The position numbers and the translations under genes were made by a program. A DNA stretch of 64,000 nt. It comes from PALSA-1353 sp036267155. GTDB taxonomy: Bacteria; Planctomycetota; Phycisphaerae; Tepidisphaerales; Tepidisphaeraceae. Numbering within the stretch: the first letter of the stretch is position 1; every line of letters begins with the position of its first letter. Location: contig DATAWP010000054.1 of NCBI GenBank assembly GCA_036267155.1, positions 124,001 to 188,000 of the forward strand, in the 5' to 3' direction. The notes below the pieces were generated by a model. The model ran no database searches. It saw nothing but the letters and a program-made list of their open reading frames with translations, and was not told the DNA's origin. Below are positions 23,649-31,636 of the stretch, piece after piece.

Positions 23649-24071
23649 TTACGCGGTGGCGCTCGCCCGGGCGCTCTGCGGGGCGGTTCCCGCGGGATCA
23701 CTGACTTGGGATGGACCAACAACACCCAGAAGCTCGGCGGCCACGATGGGCTTGGAAATGGTCCGCTGAATCTCGCCGGTGTGGAAACATCCGACAATCG
23801 CGGCTAAATCGCCGTAGTTGGTAATGAGAATCCTGCGGACATCGGGGCGAATCTTCAGCGAGGCGCCCAGGAGATCAATGCCGCGACCGTGTCGAAGAAC
23901 CTGCTCTGAAATGATGGCACAGACGGTGGCGTCATCGTGAAGCCAGCCCACCGCACGACGCAGGTCCGACGTGGTCAAGACGTTATAGGTCGTATCGAGG
24001 ATGCCGGCGATCTGATCCAACGCCCGGCGATCGTCGTCAACGGCGATAATACAATTGGATTTGTGCGGCAT
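23649..24071 (-). CDS. Degenerate response-regulator receiver protein
   Basis: 140 residues, a stand-alone receiver fold. The acidic pocket (VDDDRR, residues 11-16), the switch Thr (ILITNYGD) and the conserved Lys (ISKPI) are present. The phosphoacceptor position aligns with Glu56 in AIISEQVLRHGRGIDLL where an Asp is normal. Glu can mimic phospho-Asp, so the protein may be locked on or act as a phosphorylation-independent binding module. The C-terminal 25 residues are an Ala/Ser/Pro tail. A kinase partner is not nearby. Confidence 0.8.
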   Translation of the reverse strand: MPHKSNCIIAVDDDRRALDQIAGILDTTYNVLTTSDLRRAVGWLHDDATVCAIISEQVLRHGRGIDLLGASLKIRPDVRRILITNYGDLAAIVGCFHTGEIQRTISKPIVAAELLGVVGPSQVSDPAGTAPQSARASATA

Positions 24072-24242
24072 ACGATCTTATTGGAGCCTTTCCTCTCCCT
24101 CTTTTTCTATTTGGCAAAATATTTCCAAACCACATATCGTGTCCCGACGCACCGCACTTTAATATTGTTTGAGGTGCGCAACCGCCCACATAAAACGCAA
24201 GTGCTTCTACGATTGCAGATTACGGAATTTCGACCCTGGTCG

Positions 24243-24716
24243 TTACTGAGAAGCTCCAGGTTCGCGCAAGGAGGGATACAGTTGCATTGTGATGTTCTGA
24301 AGTTCCCGGGCGATAACTTGCTCGGCGACGATGCTCTGATTGGCGCCGCGCCGCATGGCTTCCAATCCGGTCGAAGTGAAGGAACAACGGGCGATAATGT
24401 ACGCATCGGGGTTTAACCGCCGGATGTGGGGGATGGCGGCCAGAACGACCTCGTCGTTGGGGACCATCAAGGCAACCAATGTCGCCCGCTGGACGCCAGC
24501 CCGGCTGAGGACTTCGGGATCGGCCGTGCTGCCGGCGATCATGCGAATCCCCCCCGCCGCCGCGCGTTCGCAGGTCTGCGGATTCAACTCGATGACCACG
24601 TATTCGATTTCGCTGCGTGCAAAGAATTCAACGAGCGACCGGCCGGGCAGCCCGTAACCGGCAATCACGACGTAAGGCGCTCTCTGACCAGGCTGAGAAC
24701 TGCTGGGCTGATCCAT
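24243..24716 (-). CDS. Stand-alone RCK_N (TrkA-N) NAD-binding domain protein
   Basis: 157 residues starting MDQPSSSQ. The Rossmann motif VIAGYGLPGRSLVEFF binds NAD(H) or ATP, followed by an acidic strand end (VVIELN) and TLVALMVPNDEVVLAAIPHIRR, the TrkA-N/KefC regulatory pattern. No membrane helices and no RCK_C domain, so it would regulate a potassium channel or transporter in trans. Start choice is uncertain; a TTG at 24767 would lengthen it by 17 residues. Divergent from the Lgt-like gene. Confidence 0.8.
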   Translation of the reverse strand: MDQPSSSQPGQRAPYVVIAGYGLPGRSLVEFFARSEIEYVVIELNPQTCERAAAGGIRMIAGSTADPEVLSRAGVQRATLVALMVPNDEVVLAAIPHIRRLNPDAYIIARCSFTSTGLEAMRRGANQSIVAEQVIARELQNITMQLYPSLREPGASQ

Positions 24717-24797
24717 TGCTGTTTGGGATTGTCCAGCGGCGACGGTGTAAATGTCAATGCGTCCCAACGAATCAATCGCATTTCAATTCCCGCGACA

Positions 24798-24827
24798 TTG
24801 CGCCACACTTGATCTCGGGGCTATAAT
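24798..24827 (+). promoter_or_regulatory. Candidate promoter of the Lgt-like/radical-SAM operon
   Basis: TTGCGC (24798-24803), 18 bases, TATAAT (24822-24827). The TATAAT overlaps an in-frame ATG at 24826, which argues that translation begins downstream at 24871 rather than there. Confidence 0.5.
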
Positions 24828-24870
24828 GCACCCCGAACCGGAGCTTCCTTTTGCGGGCATCGTGAGAACC

Positions 24871-25656
24871 ATGATCTTTCCGGTCTATTTCCACGTGGGT
24901 GCTCTGCGCATTCCCGCCCATGAGGTGATGGAAGCGGCAGGATACCTGGTCGGCGCTCAATTATTTCTCGCCCTGCGAAACAAGTTTCCATCCGGGCGCC
25001 TGGATGCTGAGCGAGGAATGGCAATCATCGCCGGCTGTCTTGTTGGGGCCCTGGCAGGTTCCAAAATTCTGGCGCTGGTAGAGAGTATTCGCGCCTATTG
25101 GCCGCATCGAAACCACCTGGGCGTGCTCCTGAGCGGCAAGACGATTGTCGGGGGGCTGGCGGGCGGATGGGCCGGCGTCGAGATCGCCAAACATATCATC
25201 GGCGTTCGGCAGAACACCGGTGACCGGTTTGTCTTTCCGATCTTGCTCGGGCTTGCCATCGGACGGGTCGGATGTTTTCTCGAAGGACTGCCCGACCATA
25301 CCTACGGAGTGGCAACGGCTTTGCCCTGGGGCGTTGACTTCGGCGACGGAATTCGCCGCCATCCCACTCAGTTGTACGAAATCGCCTTTTGTCTCCTGCT
25401 CGCGCTGGCCCTCCGCATTCGCATGAGATGGGCATTTCGTAGCGGCGAGATATTTCGGCTCATGATGATCGGCTATTTCTCCTGGCGCTTCCTCATCGAA
25501 TTTATCAAGCCGCGCGAGACGTACCTGGGACTAAGCCCGATCCAGATTGTCAGTTTCGCAACCCTCTGCCTCGCGCTGCGGAGTTTATCGAACATTCGCA
25601 AAGGCTTGCCGATCGAAACGCCAAATCTCATGCAAGCGAGGCTCACTCATGGCTGA
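24871..25656 (+). CDS. Lgt-like integral membrane lipid transferase
   Basis: 261 residues, about seven hydrophobic helices. It starts MIFPVYFHVGALRIPAHEV, like the MxPVLFxIG start of prolipoprotein diacylglyceryl transferase, and has GKTIVGGLAGGWAGVE, GRVGCFLEGLPDHTYG and HPTQLYE, equivalents of the Lgt GGL..GG, GRxGNFxNxE and HPSQLYE motifs. The usual Asn-Phe-x-Asn-x-Glu is changed (CFLEGLPD), so it is a divergent paralogue, and phosphatidylglycerol-to-protein transfer is not assured. The stop overlaps the radical-SAM start by 8 bases: translational coupling suggests a joint pathway on lipid. Confidence 0.8.
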   Translation: MIFPVYFHVGALRIPAHEVMEAAGYLVGAQLFLALRNKFPSGRLDAERGMAIIAGCLVGALAGSKILALVESIRAYWPHRNHLGVLLSGKTIVGGLAGGWAGVEIAKHIIGVRQNTGDRFVFPILLGLAIGRVGCFLEGLPDHTYGVATALPWGVDFGDGIRRHPTQLYEIAFCLLLALALRIRMRWAFRSGEIFRLMMIGYFSWRFLIEFIKPRETYLGLSPIQIVSFATLCLALRSLSNIRKGLPIETPNLMQARLTHG

Positions 25657-27055
25657 TCGGCCTTACCTCTTTTTCGAGCTCACAAATAGTCTTTGCACGA
25701 CGTGCCTGCGAAAGGTCGAAGCCAAGGTGTTGTTCGAAAACGACTGCGTGTATCTCCAGAAATGGTGCCCCGAACACAAGCTCCAGCGTGTGCTGATTTC
25801 CACCGATATCGAGTATTACAAGCTGTCGCGCCAAACGCTCAAGCCCGGCCAGTTGCCGAAGAAATTCAACACTCCCATCCGTTACGGCTGCCCTTACGAT
25901 TGCGGGCTGTGCCCCGATCATGAGCAGCACAGTTGTCTGACGCTCGTGGAGATCACCGATCGCTGCAATCTGACCTGCCCGGTGTGTTACAGCGAGTCGT
26001 CACCGCATCGTCCCCATCACCGTTCGCTGGAACAGATCGCCTTCATGCTCGACTGCGTGGTGCGAAACGAAGCCGAGCCGGATGTCGTTCAGATCAGCGG
26101 CGGCGAGCCGACCATTCATCCTGATTTCTTCACGGTTCTCGATATGGCCAAGACCCGCCCCATCAAACACCTGATGGTCAACACCAACGGTGTGAAGATC
26201 GCACAGGATGCGGATTTCGCGCGGCGGCTCCAAGGCTACATGCCGGGGTTCGAAATCTACCTGCAATGGGATTCATTGCACAGCAAACCGCTGCAAGTCT
26301 TGCGCGGTGAAGACCTTTCCCAGGTTCGCCGCCGCGCCATCGAGAGACTCAACGAGTACAACATCTCCACAACCCTCGTCGTCACCCTGCAAAAAGGGCT
26401 CAACGACGGCGAGATCGGTGAACTGATCGATTTCGCCCTGAAACAGCGATGCGTTCGCGGCATCACCTTTCAGCCCGTCCAGGTCGCGGGAAGGCTCGAC
26501 CATTTTAATCCGGAAACCGATCGCCTCACTCTCAGCGAGATTCGCCAATCGATCCTCGAACAATCACCGATTTTCAAGCCCGCCGACATTATTCCTGTTC
26601 CCTGCCATCCGGACTGCCTGGCGATGGCTTATGCGCTGAAGTTGAATGGCAACGTCATGCCGCTGACGGGCCTGATCGACCCCAAGATCCTGCTGCATGG
26701 TGAGGGCAACACGATCGTGTACGAACAAAAACCGCAATTGCGAGCCGAACTATTCAAACTTTTTTCAACCGCCGCTTCTCCGGCAAGCTCGGAACTGTCG
26801 TTGAAGCAACTCCTGTGCTGCCTTCCGCAGGTCGCGGTGCCGCCGTCCATCACTTACGACAATATTTTCCGCATCATTATCATGCAGTTCCTCGACGCGT
26901 GGAACTTCGACGTCCGCAGCGTGAAAAAAACCTGCGTTCATATTGTCCATCCCGATGGCCGAATCATCCCGTTCGACACCTACAACCTGTTTTATCGTGA
27001 CGGAAAGGAGCAGCGGCTTGTGGAGTTGCGGACGACCAGCCGCCATATGGTCTGA
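25649..27055 (+). CDS. Radical-SAM protein of the tetraether-synthase-like (Tes/MJ0619) family
   Basis: 468 residues. Cysteines: C16-x2-C19 with C40 (PEH following) as a rubredoxin-like site; GCPYDCGLCPDH at 80-91 for an auxiliary cluster; radical-SAM C106-x3-C110-x2-C113 (CNLTCPVCY); SGGEPTIHPDF as the SAM-binding GGE; VNTNGVKIA; and a C-terminal CVHIVHPDGRIIPFDTYNLF block. This order is the one I recall for the archaeal Tes/MJ0619 group, which couples lipid tails through C-C bonds. GAGG precedes the ATG. Bacterial members are uncharacterised to my knowledge; coupling to an Lgt-like enzyme points to a lipid substrate. Confidence 0.8.
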   Translation: MADRPYLFFELTNSLCTTCLRKVEAKVLFENDCVYLQKWCPEHKLQRVLISTDIEYYKLSRQTLKPGQLPKKFNTPIRYGCPYDCGLCPDHEQHSCLTLVEITDRCNLTCPVCYSESSPHRPHHRSLEQIAFMLDCVVRNEAEPDVVQISGGEPTIHPDFFTVLDMAKTRPIKHLMVNTNGVKIAQDADFARRLQGYMPGFEIYLQWDSLHSKPLQVLRGEDLSQVRRRAIERLNEYNISTTLVVTLQKGLNDGEIGELIDFALKQRCVRGITFQPVQVAGRLDHFNPETDRLTLSEIRQSILEQSPIFKPADIIPVPCHPDCLAMAYALKLNGNVMPLTGLIDPKILLHGEGNTIVYEQKPQLRAELFKLFSTAASPASSELSLKQLLCCLPQVAVPPSITYDNIFRIIIMQFLDAWNFDVRSVKKTCVHIVHPDGRIIPFDTYNLFYRDGKEQRLVELRTTSRHMV

Positions 27056-27077
27056 ACATACGCCGCCGGCAAAATCA

Positions 27078-27434
27078 TTGTCCAACAATCCCAAAGAACC
27101 TCGATCTACACACCCCCTCGATTACCGGTCGTCCGGATCCTCCGGTCGCACCAATTTCGGTTGTGGGTCGATCCTCGAATTTGTCGGAGGCTGCCTGTGC
27201 GGCGGCATAATGGTTTTTGTAGTCGGGCTTGCGGGGCTTGCCAATATGGGTGGATACGCATGGGCGCGCACAGTGTCGATATTCGTCATCTGCCCCTGTG
27301 CCGTGATCGTCGTGATGGTGCTGGTGATCAAGGGCCGCAAGAGAATGACGCCATTTCTGCTGGGGATGATCGTTGGAGCCTGCTGCATGGCCCTATTGGA
27401 AGGTATTTGCTTTGGCGCCCTCTCGGGGATCTGA
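27078..27434 (+). CDS. Small membrane protein
   Basis: About 118 residues with three hydrophobic segments (FVGGCLCGGIMVFVVGLAGL; VSIFVICPCAVIVVMVLVI; PFLLGMIVGACCMALLEG). No ATG lies before the first helix; a TTG at 27078 is the most plausible start and has no strong ribosome site. It sits between the radical-SAM gene and the dehydratase on the same strand with small gaps, so it may belong to the lipid locus. No family recognised. Confidence 0.5.
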   Translation: MSNNPKEPRSTHPLDYRSSGSSGRTNFGCGSILEFVGGCLCGGIMVFVVGLAGLANMGGYAWARTVSIFVICPCAVIVVMVLVIKGRKRMTPFLLGMIVGACCMALLEGICFGALSGI

Positions 27435-27494
27435 GTTCGGCGCTTGCAAACGACGCACCCCACCGCTAAAACCCTCCCGCAGACGGCCAGACGC

Positions 27495-27983
27495 GTGAAA
27501 TTCAACCTGATCGACAAGATCGAAGAGGTTTCGGAAAACCGCCTGGTCGCGGTGAAGTACGTCAGCCTGGCCGAGGAATATCTGGCCGATCATTTCCCCA
27601 CCTTTCCCGTGCTGCCGGGGGTTCTGATGCTCGAGGCGATGACGCAGGCGGCCGGCTGGCTTTTGCATCGCAACAGCGGATTCGCAAAATCCATCACCGT
27701 GCTCAAAGAGGCGAAAAACGTCAAGTACGGCACATTCGTCGCGCCGGGCAATGCGCTGCGGGTGGAGATTGAAGCGGTGAAAATTTCCGATTCGGGCGGC
27801 TCTTTCAAGGCATCGGGTACGGTCAACGGAATCCCTGCGGTTTCGGCTCGGCTGGAATTGGCCTATTTCAGTCTCTCGGCAGTCCAGGGCGAGCCGGGCC
27901 AACAGATCGATCGCCGGCTGATCGAGCACAACCGCGCCCGTTGGGCGATTCTGGCGCAAGGCAACGCCGCGATCGCCACCTAA
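27495..27983 (+). CDS. 3-hydroxyacyl-ACP dehydratase (FabZ-like), catalytic
   Basis: 162 residues from a GTG giving MKFNLIDKIEEV, the usual hot-dog dehydratase beginning; an ATG 17 codons upstream is the alternative. The active-site helix region is intact: DHFPTFPVLPGVLMLEAMTQ with the catalytic His and the Glu. It would remove water from 3-hydroxyacyl-ACP to give a trans-2-enoyl group. The C-terminus is longer than FabZ. The ACP gene follows in 26 bases, then a sister dehydratase-like gene lacking the His. Confidence 0.9.
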   Translation: MKFNLIDKIEEVSENRLVAVKYVSLAEEYLADHFPTFPVLPGVLMLEAMTQAAGWLLHRNSGFAKSITVLKEAKNVKYGTFVAPGNALRVEIEAVKISDSGGSFKASGTVNGIPAVSARLELAYFSLSAVQGEPGQQIDRRLIEHNRARWAILAQGNAAIAT

Positions 27984-28009
27984 CCCCATCACAGGGAAGG
28001 ATGATTGTT

Positions 28010-28423
28010 ATGGGAATGTCTCGAGAAGAGATTTATGCGAAGGTGCAACAGGTTCTGGTGGATGCGCTCGGCGTGGATGCGGAGGAAGTCACTCCGAAAG
28101 CCACGCTCCGCGAGGACCTCGGCGCCGAGAGCATCGACTTTTTGGATATCGTGTTTCGCCTCGAAAAGGCGTTCACGACCGATCCGGCCAAACCCTTTAA
28201 GATTCCGCGCGGTGAATTGTTTCCCGACGATCTGGGGGCGCTGGTGAACGACGAGCGCTACTTGAAGGACGGCAAGATCACGGCCGAGGGAATTGCCGAA
28301 CTGAAAAAACGCATGCCGTTTTCGGATTTCACGGAATTCGACAAAAATCCGTCGATGGACAGCGCCCAATCGCTTTTGAACGTCGACACGATCGTGAATT
28401 ACATGCAGTCCAAGGTTGGGTAA
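28010..28423 (+). CDS. Acyl carrier protein with C-terminal extension
   Basis: 137 residues. The first 80 are a standard ACP: EEIYAKVQQVLVDALGVDAE, then DLGAESIDFLDIVFRLEKAF with the phosphopantetheine Ser. The remaining 55 residues (ERYLKDGKITAEGIAELKKR and after) are unusual for a stand-alone ACP and may be a docking region. AAGGA lies 8 bases before the ATG. In an apparent operon between two dehydratase genes and ahead of two ketosynthase-fold genes, so dedicated to this pathway rather than primary fatty-acid synthesis. Confidence 0.9.
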   Translation: MGMSREEIYAKVQQVLVDALGVDAEEVTPKATLREDLGAESIDFLDIVFRLEKAFTTDPAKPFKIPRGELFPDDLGALVNDERYLKDGKITAEGIAELKKRMPFSDFTEFDKNPSMDSAQSLLNVDTIVNYMQSKVG

Positions 28424-28438
28424 CGCACTGGAGCCGTC

Positions 28439-28933
28439 GTGCGCTGGATTTGGATCGACAAGTTCGTTCAATTCACGCCGAAGATTTCCGCCGTGGCGAT
28501 GAAGAACGTGTCGCTCGCGGAAGATTATCTGCACGATCTGTATCCGGCCTTCCCGATCATGCCGAATTGCCTCATCATCGAAGGCATGGCCCAGACCGCG
28601 GGGATTCTGGTCGGCGAGGCGCGCGATTTTTCCGAGAAGGTGATCCTGGCCAAGATCGGCAAGGCGAAATTTCACCGGCTCGTGAGACCGGGAGACACGA
28701 TTTATCACTTCGCTCGGATCGAGCAGCTCAGCGAAACGGGGGCATCGGTCAGCGGCGTGGTGCGAGCCGGCCCCGATGAATCTTCCCCGGCGGTGGCGGA
28801 GATCGAATTGATGTTCAGCCATATCGACAAGAACATGTCTGGTGCGGCGTTTCCGGAAGAGAACTTCGTTTTTACGGAGCAATTCAAGGAATTGCTCAAG
28901 ACCCATCGCGGCGGTGGGGACATTCCGTTATAG
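28439..28933 (+). CDS. Dehydratase-like hot-dog protein lacking the catalytic His
   Basis: 164 residues, GTG start, 15 bases after the ACP stop. Same fold and order as the catalytic dehydratase upstream (VSLAEDYLHDLYPAFPIMPN, then CLIIEGMAQTAG), but the catalytic His of HFP is Tyr (DLYPAFP). The conserved Glu in the helix remains. This is the pattern of an inactive partner in a heterodimeric dehydratase, or of an enzyme with altered chemistry such as isomerase or a chain-binding subunit. The CLF-like gene begins 1 base after its stop. Confidence 0.85.
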   Translation: MRWIWIDKFVQFTPKISAVAMKNVSLAEDYLHDLYPAFPIMPNCLIIEGMAQTAGILVGEARDFSEKVILAKIGKAKFHRLVRPGDTIYHFARIEQLSETGASVSGVVRAGPDESSPAVAEIELMFSHIDKNMSGAAFPEENFVFTEQFKELLKTHRGGGDIPL

Positions 28934-28934
28934 A

Positions 28935-30248
28935 ATGAGCGTTATGCGGCGCGTGGTCATTAGCGGGATCGGAATCATTTCACCGATCGGCATCGGAAGC
29001 AAAGCGCATTGGGAAGCGCTGCTGGCGGGACGGGTGGGTGTTCGCCGCATCGAATCTTTCGATCCAAGCGGATTTCCCGTTCACATCGCGGCGGAAGCGC
29101 CCGCTTACAAAATTGCCGATTTTGTCCCCAAGACCTACCGCAAGGCGACGAAGGTGATGGCCCGCGACATCGAGCTGGCGATCGTGGCGGCGGATGACGC
29201 GTTCAAAGATTCCGGACTCCAATCGCAGGCGTACATCGACAAGCCCAATTTCGACGGCGCGCGCTTCGGTTGCAACATCGGAGCGGGATTGATCAACGCG
29301 GAAGTCAATGAGTTGACCGCGGCGATGACTACCTCACGGTCGGATGCCGAGCCGAATCGGCTGGACCTTCGCCGCTGGGGCACGGACGGCATGACGCAGC
29401 TCACGCCGCTGTGGCTTCTGAAATATCTGCCAAACATGCTGGCGTGCCATGTGACGATCATTCACGGTTTAAAAGGCCCCAGCAATACTCTCACCTGCGC
29501 TGATGCCAGCAGCCATCTGGCCATCGGCGAAGCGTTCCGCACGATTCAGCGCGGGAAAGCCGACCTGGCGATCTGCGGCGGAGCTGAGAGTAAAGTGAAC
29601 GCCATGGGCCTGTTGCGGCATTCGCTGCTGAAGCGATTGAACGAGACGCACAACGATTCGCCTGCGCAGGCGGTGCGGCCGTTTGATTCGGAAGCGGCGG
29701 GCACGGCGCTGGCCGAAGGCGGCGGATTGCTCATCCTCGAGGAATACGAGCGCGCCCACGCGCGCGGCGCAAAAATCTATGCGGAATTGGCGGGCTTCGC
29801 CGCCACTCAGGACGCGTATCGAGTGACCGAGCCGGATCCCACCGGGCGCAGCTATGCCAACGCCATCGCCGGCGCGCTGAAAGACGCCGGTGTTTCAGCC
29901 CCGGATGTGGGACTGCTGATTCCCAATGGGCTGGGGATCGCTTCGCACGACCGCGCAGAACTGGCCGGACTGAACCGGGTATTCGGCTCCCGGCTGCCCG
30001 AGGTGCCGATGGCGCTGACCAAAGCGCAAACCGGCAGCCTCGCCGCCGGCAGCGGCGTCGAGGCCGCCGCCGCGGCACTGGCCGTGCGCGAGGGGAAAAT
30101 CCCGCCGTCGGTCAACACGAAAAAGCCGATCGACGGAATGACGTTGAACGTCTCGGCCGAAGCTCGGGACGCGAAAATCGACGTGAGCGTCAGCAGCGTC
30201 TACAGTCTCGGCGGCCAGAACGCGGCGCTGGTGTTTAAACTTATTTAA
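28935..30248 (+). CDS. Ketosynthase-fold protein without active site (chain-length-factor-like)
   Basis: 437 residues, FabF/thiolase fold: RRVVISGIGIISPIGIGSKA start and SVYSLGGQNAALVFKL end. In the nucleophile region GPSNTLTCADASSHLAIGEA the aligned Cys is Asp190. The first catalytic His (NAHGT in active enzymes) reads IPNGLG, and the second (TGHLxGAAG) reads TGSLAAGSG. All three catalytic residues are therefore lost, as in KS-beta/CLF subunits, which heterodimerise with an active KS and set chain length. The active KS is 1.4 kb downstream behind an inserted segment. Confidence 0.85.
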   Translation: MSVMRRVVISGIGIISPIGIGSKAHWEALLAGRVGVRRIESFDPSGFPVHIAAEAPAYKIADFVPKTYRKATKVMARDIELAIVAADDAFKDSGLQSQAYIDKPNFDGARFGCNIGAGLINAEVNELTAAMTTSRSDAEPNRLDLRRWGTDGMTQLTPLWLLKYLPNMLACHVTIIHGLKGPSNTLTCADASSHLAIGEAFRTIQRGKADLAICGGAESKVNAMGLLRHSLLKRLNETHNDSPAQAVRPFDSEAAGTALAEGGGLLILEEYERAHARGAKIYAELAGFAATQDAYRVTEPDPTGRSYANAIAGALKDAGVSAPDVGLLIPNGLGIASHDRAELAGLNRVFGSRLPEVPMALTKAQTGSLAAGSGVEAAAAALAVREGKIPPSVNTKKPIDGMTLNVSAEARDAKIDVSVSSVYSLGGQNAALVFKLI

Positions 30249-30321
30249 GGACGGCCGATTGCAACTCCGAAAAGGGGATATCTCGACGACTCTCACCCCA
30301 TTGAGTTTTTGGCAAGCTCTA

Positions 30322-30831
30322 ATGAACGAACTCTTGCGCTGCGGCTCACGTCAGGCATATCAGCACAACAAGTCTTGGATCCCGGTAATGGAGGAAACTA
30401 CGAAAGCTTCATGTGCAAAATTGGGGTGTGAAACGTGCGGAGAATACCTAAAAATTGACAGAGTGGGTTACACTTATGGACCGGTAGGACTTGACGACGA
30501 CTGGAACCTTCATATTGCCATCGAATTCGAGAATGGCAAAGATTGGCTCAGGGAATTTAACAAGCTTGCATTTGTTGCTGCGGATCTGCGTGTTCTTGTG
30601 GCGTATCAACTCGATTCCGATCGAAATGCGGAACGTCTATTGAAGCAATATCTCAAAAAACATCCAGGCAGGGTGTGGAAAGTACGACGACCCTGGCTAA
30701 TCATCTTCGGGCCCCATTGGGATCTTCTGAAAACCGATGCCTGGCAAGCACATACCATCGACGACAACTGTAACCTGATCCCCTTGGAATGCGAAAGCCG
30801 GCTTCTCGGCACATGCTGGGATAAATCATAG
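30322..30831 (+). CDS. Hypothetical protein in the inserted segment
   Basis: 169 residues from the Met at 30322 (start uncertain; an upstream TTG at 30301 is possible). Contains SCAKLGCETCGEYL near the N-terminus and NLHIAIEFENGKDWLREFNK, with AWQAHTID near the end; reminiscent of defence-island hypothetical proteins but not recognised. Base composition is visibly lower in GC than the surrounding genes, as is the following 135-base gap, which fits recent acquisition. It separates the CLF-like and KS genes together with the MntA-HepT pair. Confidence 0.6.
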   Translation: MNELLRCGSRQAYQHNKSWIPVMEETTKASCAKLGCETCGEYLKIDRVGYTYGPVGLDDDWNLHIAIEFENGKDWLREFNKLAFVAADLRVLVAYQLDSDRNAERLLKQYLKKHPGRVWKVRRPWLIIFGPHWDLLKTDAWQAHTIDDNCNLIPLECESRLLGTCWDKS

Positions 30832-30966
30832 AAACGAAGGCCTCTATCCGAAGGAATGGGACCGTCAGTGCGTTCAAAAAGTTATTAGGTATTATGATCG
30901 TTTGAGGGATTCAACCGGTGCCCGAACGGCCGCGAGTGTCACGATAATGACGATCTGGACTATGTA

Positions 30967-31272
30967 ATGGTCGCTGAACTGGCGCATACCGATATGAGGA
31001 TTCTCGACGAAGTTTGCCGGGAGTATCGCGTGCGCAGATTGGCGGTGTTTGGTTCCGTCGCCCGCGAGCAGGCGCACCTCGACAGCGACCTGGATCTGCT
31101 CGTCGAATACGAAGCAAACTATACCCCCACTTATTTGGACATGGCAGCACTGGCCGATGCGCTGCGCCCGATCCTGGGGAATCGAGAAATTGATCTCGTC
31201 CTTCCCGATTCACTCCACTGGTTCATTCGCGACGAGGTTCTGGGGTCGGCCCAGACGGTTTATGAAAGATGA
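30967..31272 (+). CDS. mntA: MNT-domain antitoxin
   Basis: 101 residues. Minimal nucleotidyltransferase with the GSX10DXD motif exactly present (GSVAREQAHLDSDLDLLVEY) and a third acidic residue in REIDLVL. In characterised MntA-HepT systems the antitoxin adds AMP units to a Tyr of HepT. The downstream hepT start overlaps its end by 11 bases. Sits inside the lipid/polyketide locus. Confidence 0.9.
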   Translation: MVAELAHTDMRILDEVCREYRVRRLAVFGSVAREQAHLDSDLDLLVEYEANYTPTYLDMAALADALRPILGNREIDLVLPDSLHWFIRDEVLGSAQTVYER

Positions 31273-31636
31273 TCGCCTTTATCTGATCGACATGCTGGAA
31301 ACATCCCGGCGGATTCAACGCCGGACGCAGCGGATGTCGCGCAAGGAATTTGAGGCCAATGAGGACGTTCAATTGGCGCTGGTCTACCTGCTGCAGACAA
31401 TTGGCGAGGCGGCGAGGCGAGTGTCCAGCAAGACAAAATCGGATTTCCCCAGAATTCCCTGGCCACAAATTACGGGGATGCGGCACGGCATCGTTCACGA
31501 CTACTCTCAGGTGAACTACGGTGTTGTTTGGGAAACGGCGACTCAAAGTATTCCGCAACTTATTGCTGAACTTGCCCCGCTCGTCGATCCTATTATCGCG
31601 GAAGCGAAAGCGCGAAAGGGTAAGGCCTCGGCATGA
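31262..31636 (+). CDS. hepT: HEPN-domain toxin
   Basis: 124 residues, DUF86/HEPN fold with the RX4HXY motif intact (RHGIVHDY), the RNase centre and target Tyr for MntA AMPylation. The start MKDDRLYLIDML overlaps mntA. Its stop codon overlaps the ATG of the ketosynthase (ATGA), so toxin and ketosynthase translation are likely coupled, which is unusual for a mobile toxin-antitoxin unit. Active toxin predicted because motif residues are all present. Confidence 0.9.
   Translation: MKDDRLYLIDMLETSRRIQRRTQRMSRKEFEANEDVQLALVYLLQTIGEAARRVSSKTKSDFPRIPWPQITGMRHGIVHDYSQVNYGVVWETATQSIPQLIAELAPLVDPIIAEAKARKGKASA

Noticed and set aside
28001..28009. Earlier ATG (MIV) as the ACP start
   Set aside because: It overlaps the AAGGA ribosome site that fits the ATG at 28010 better.
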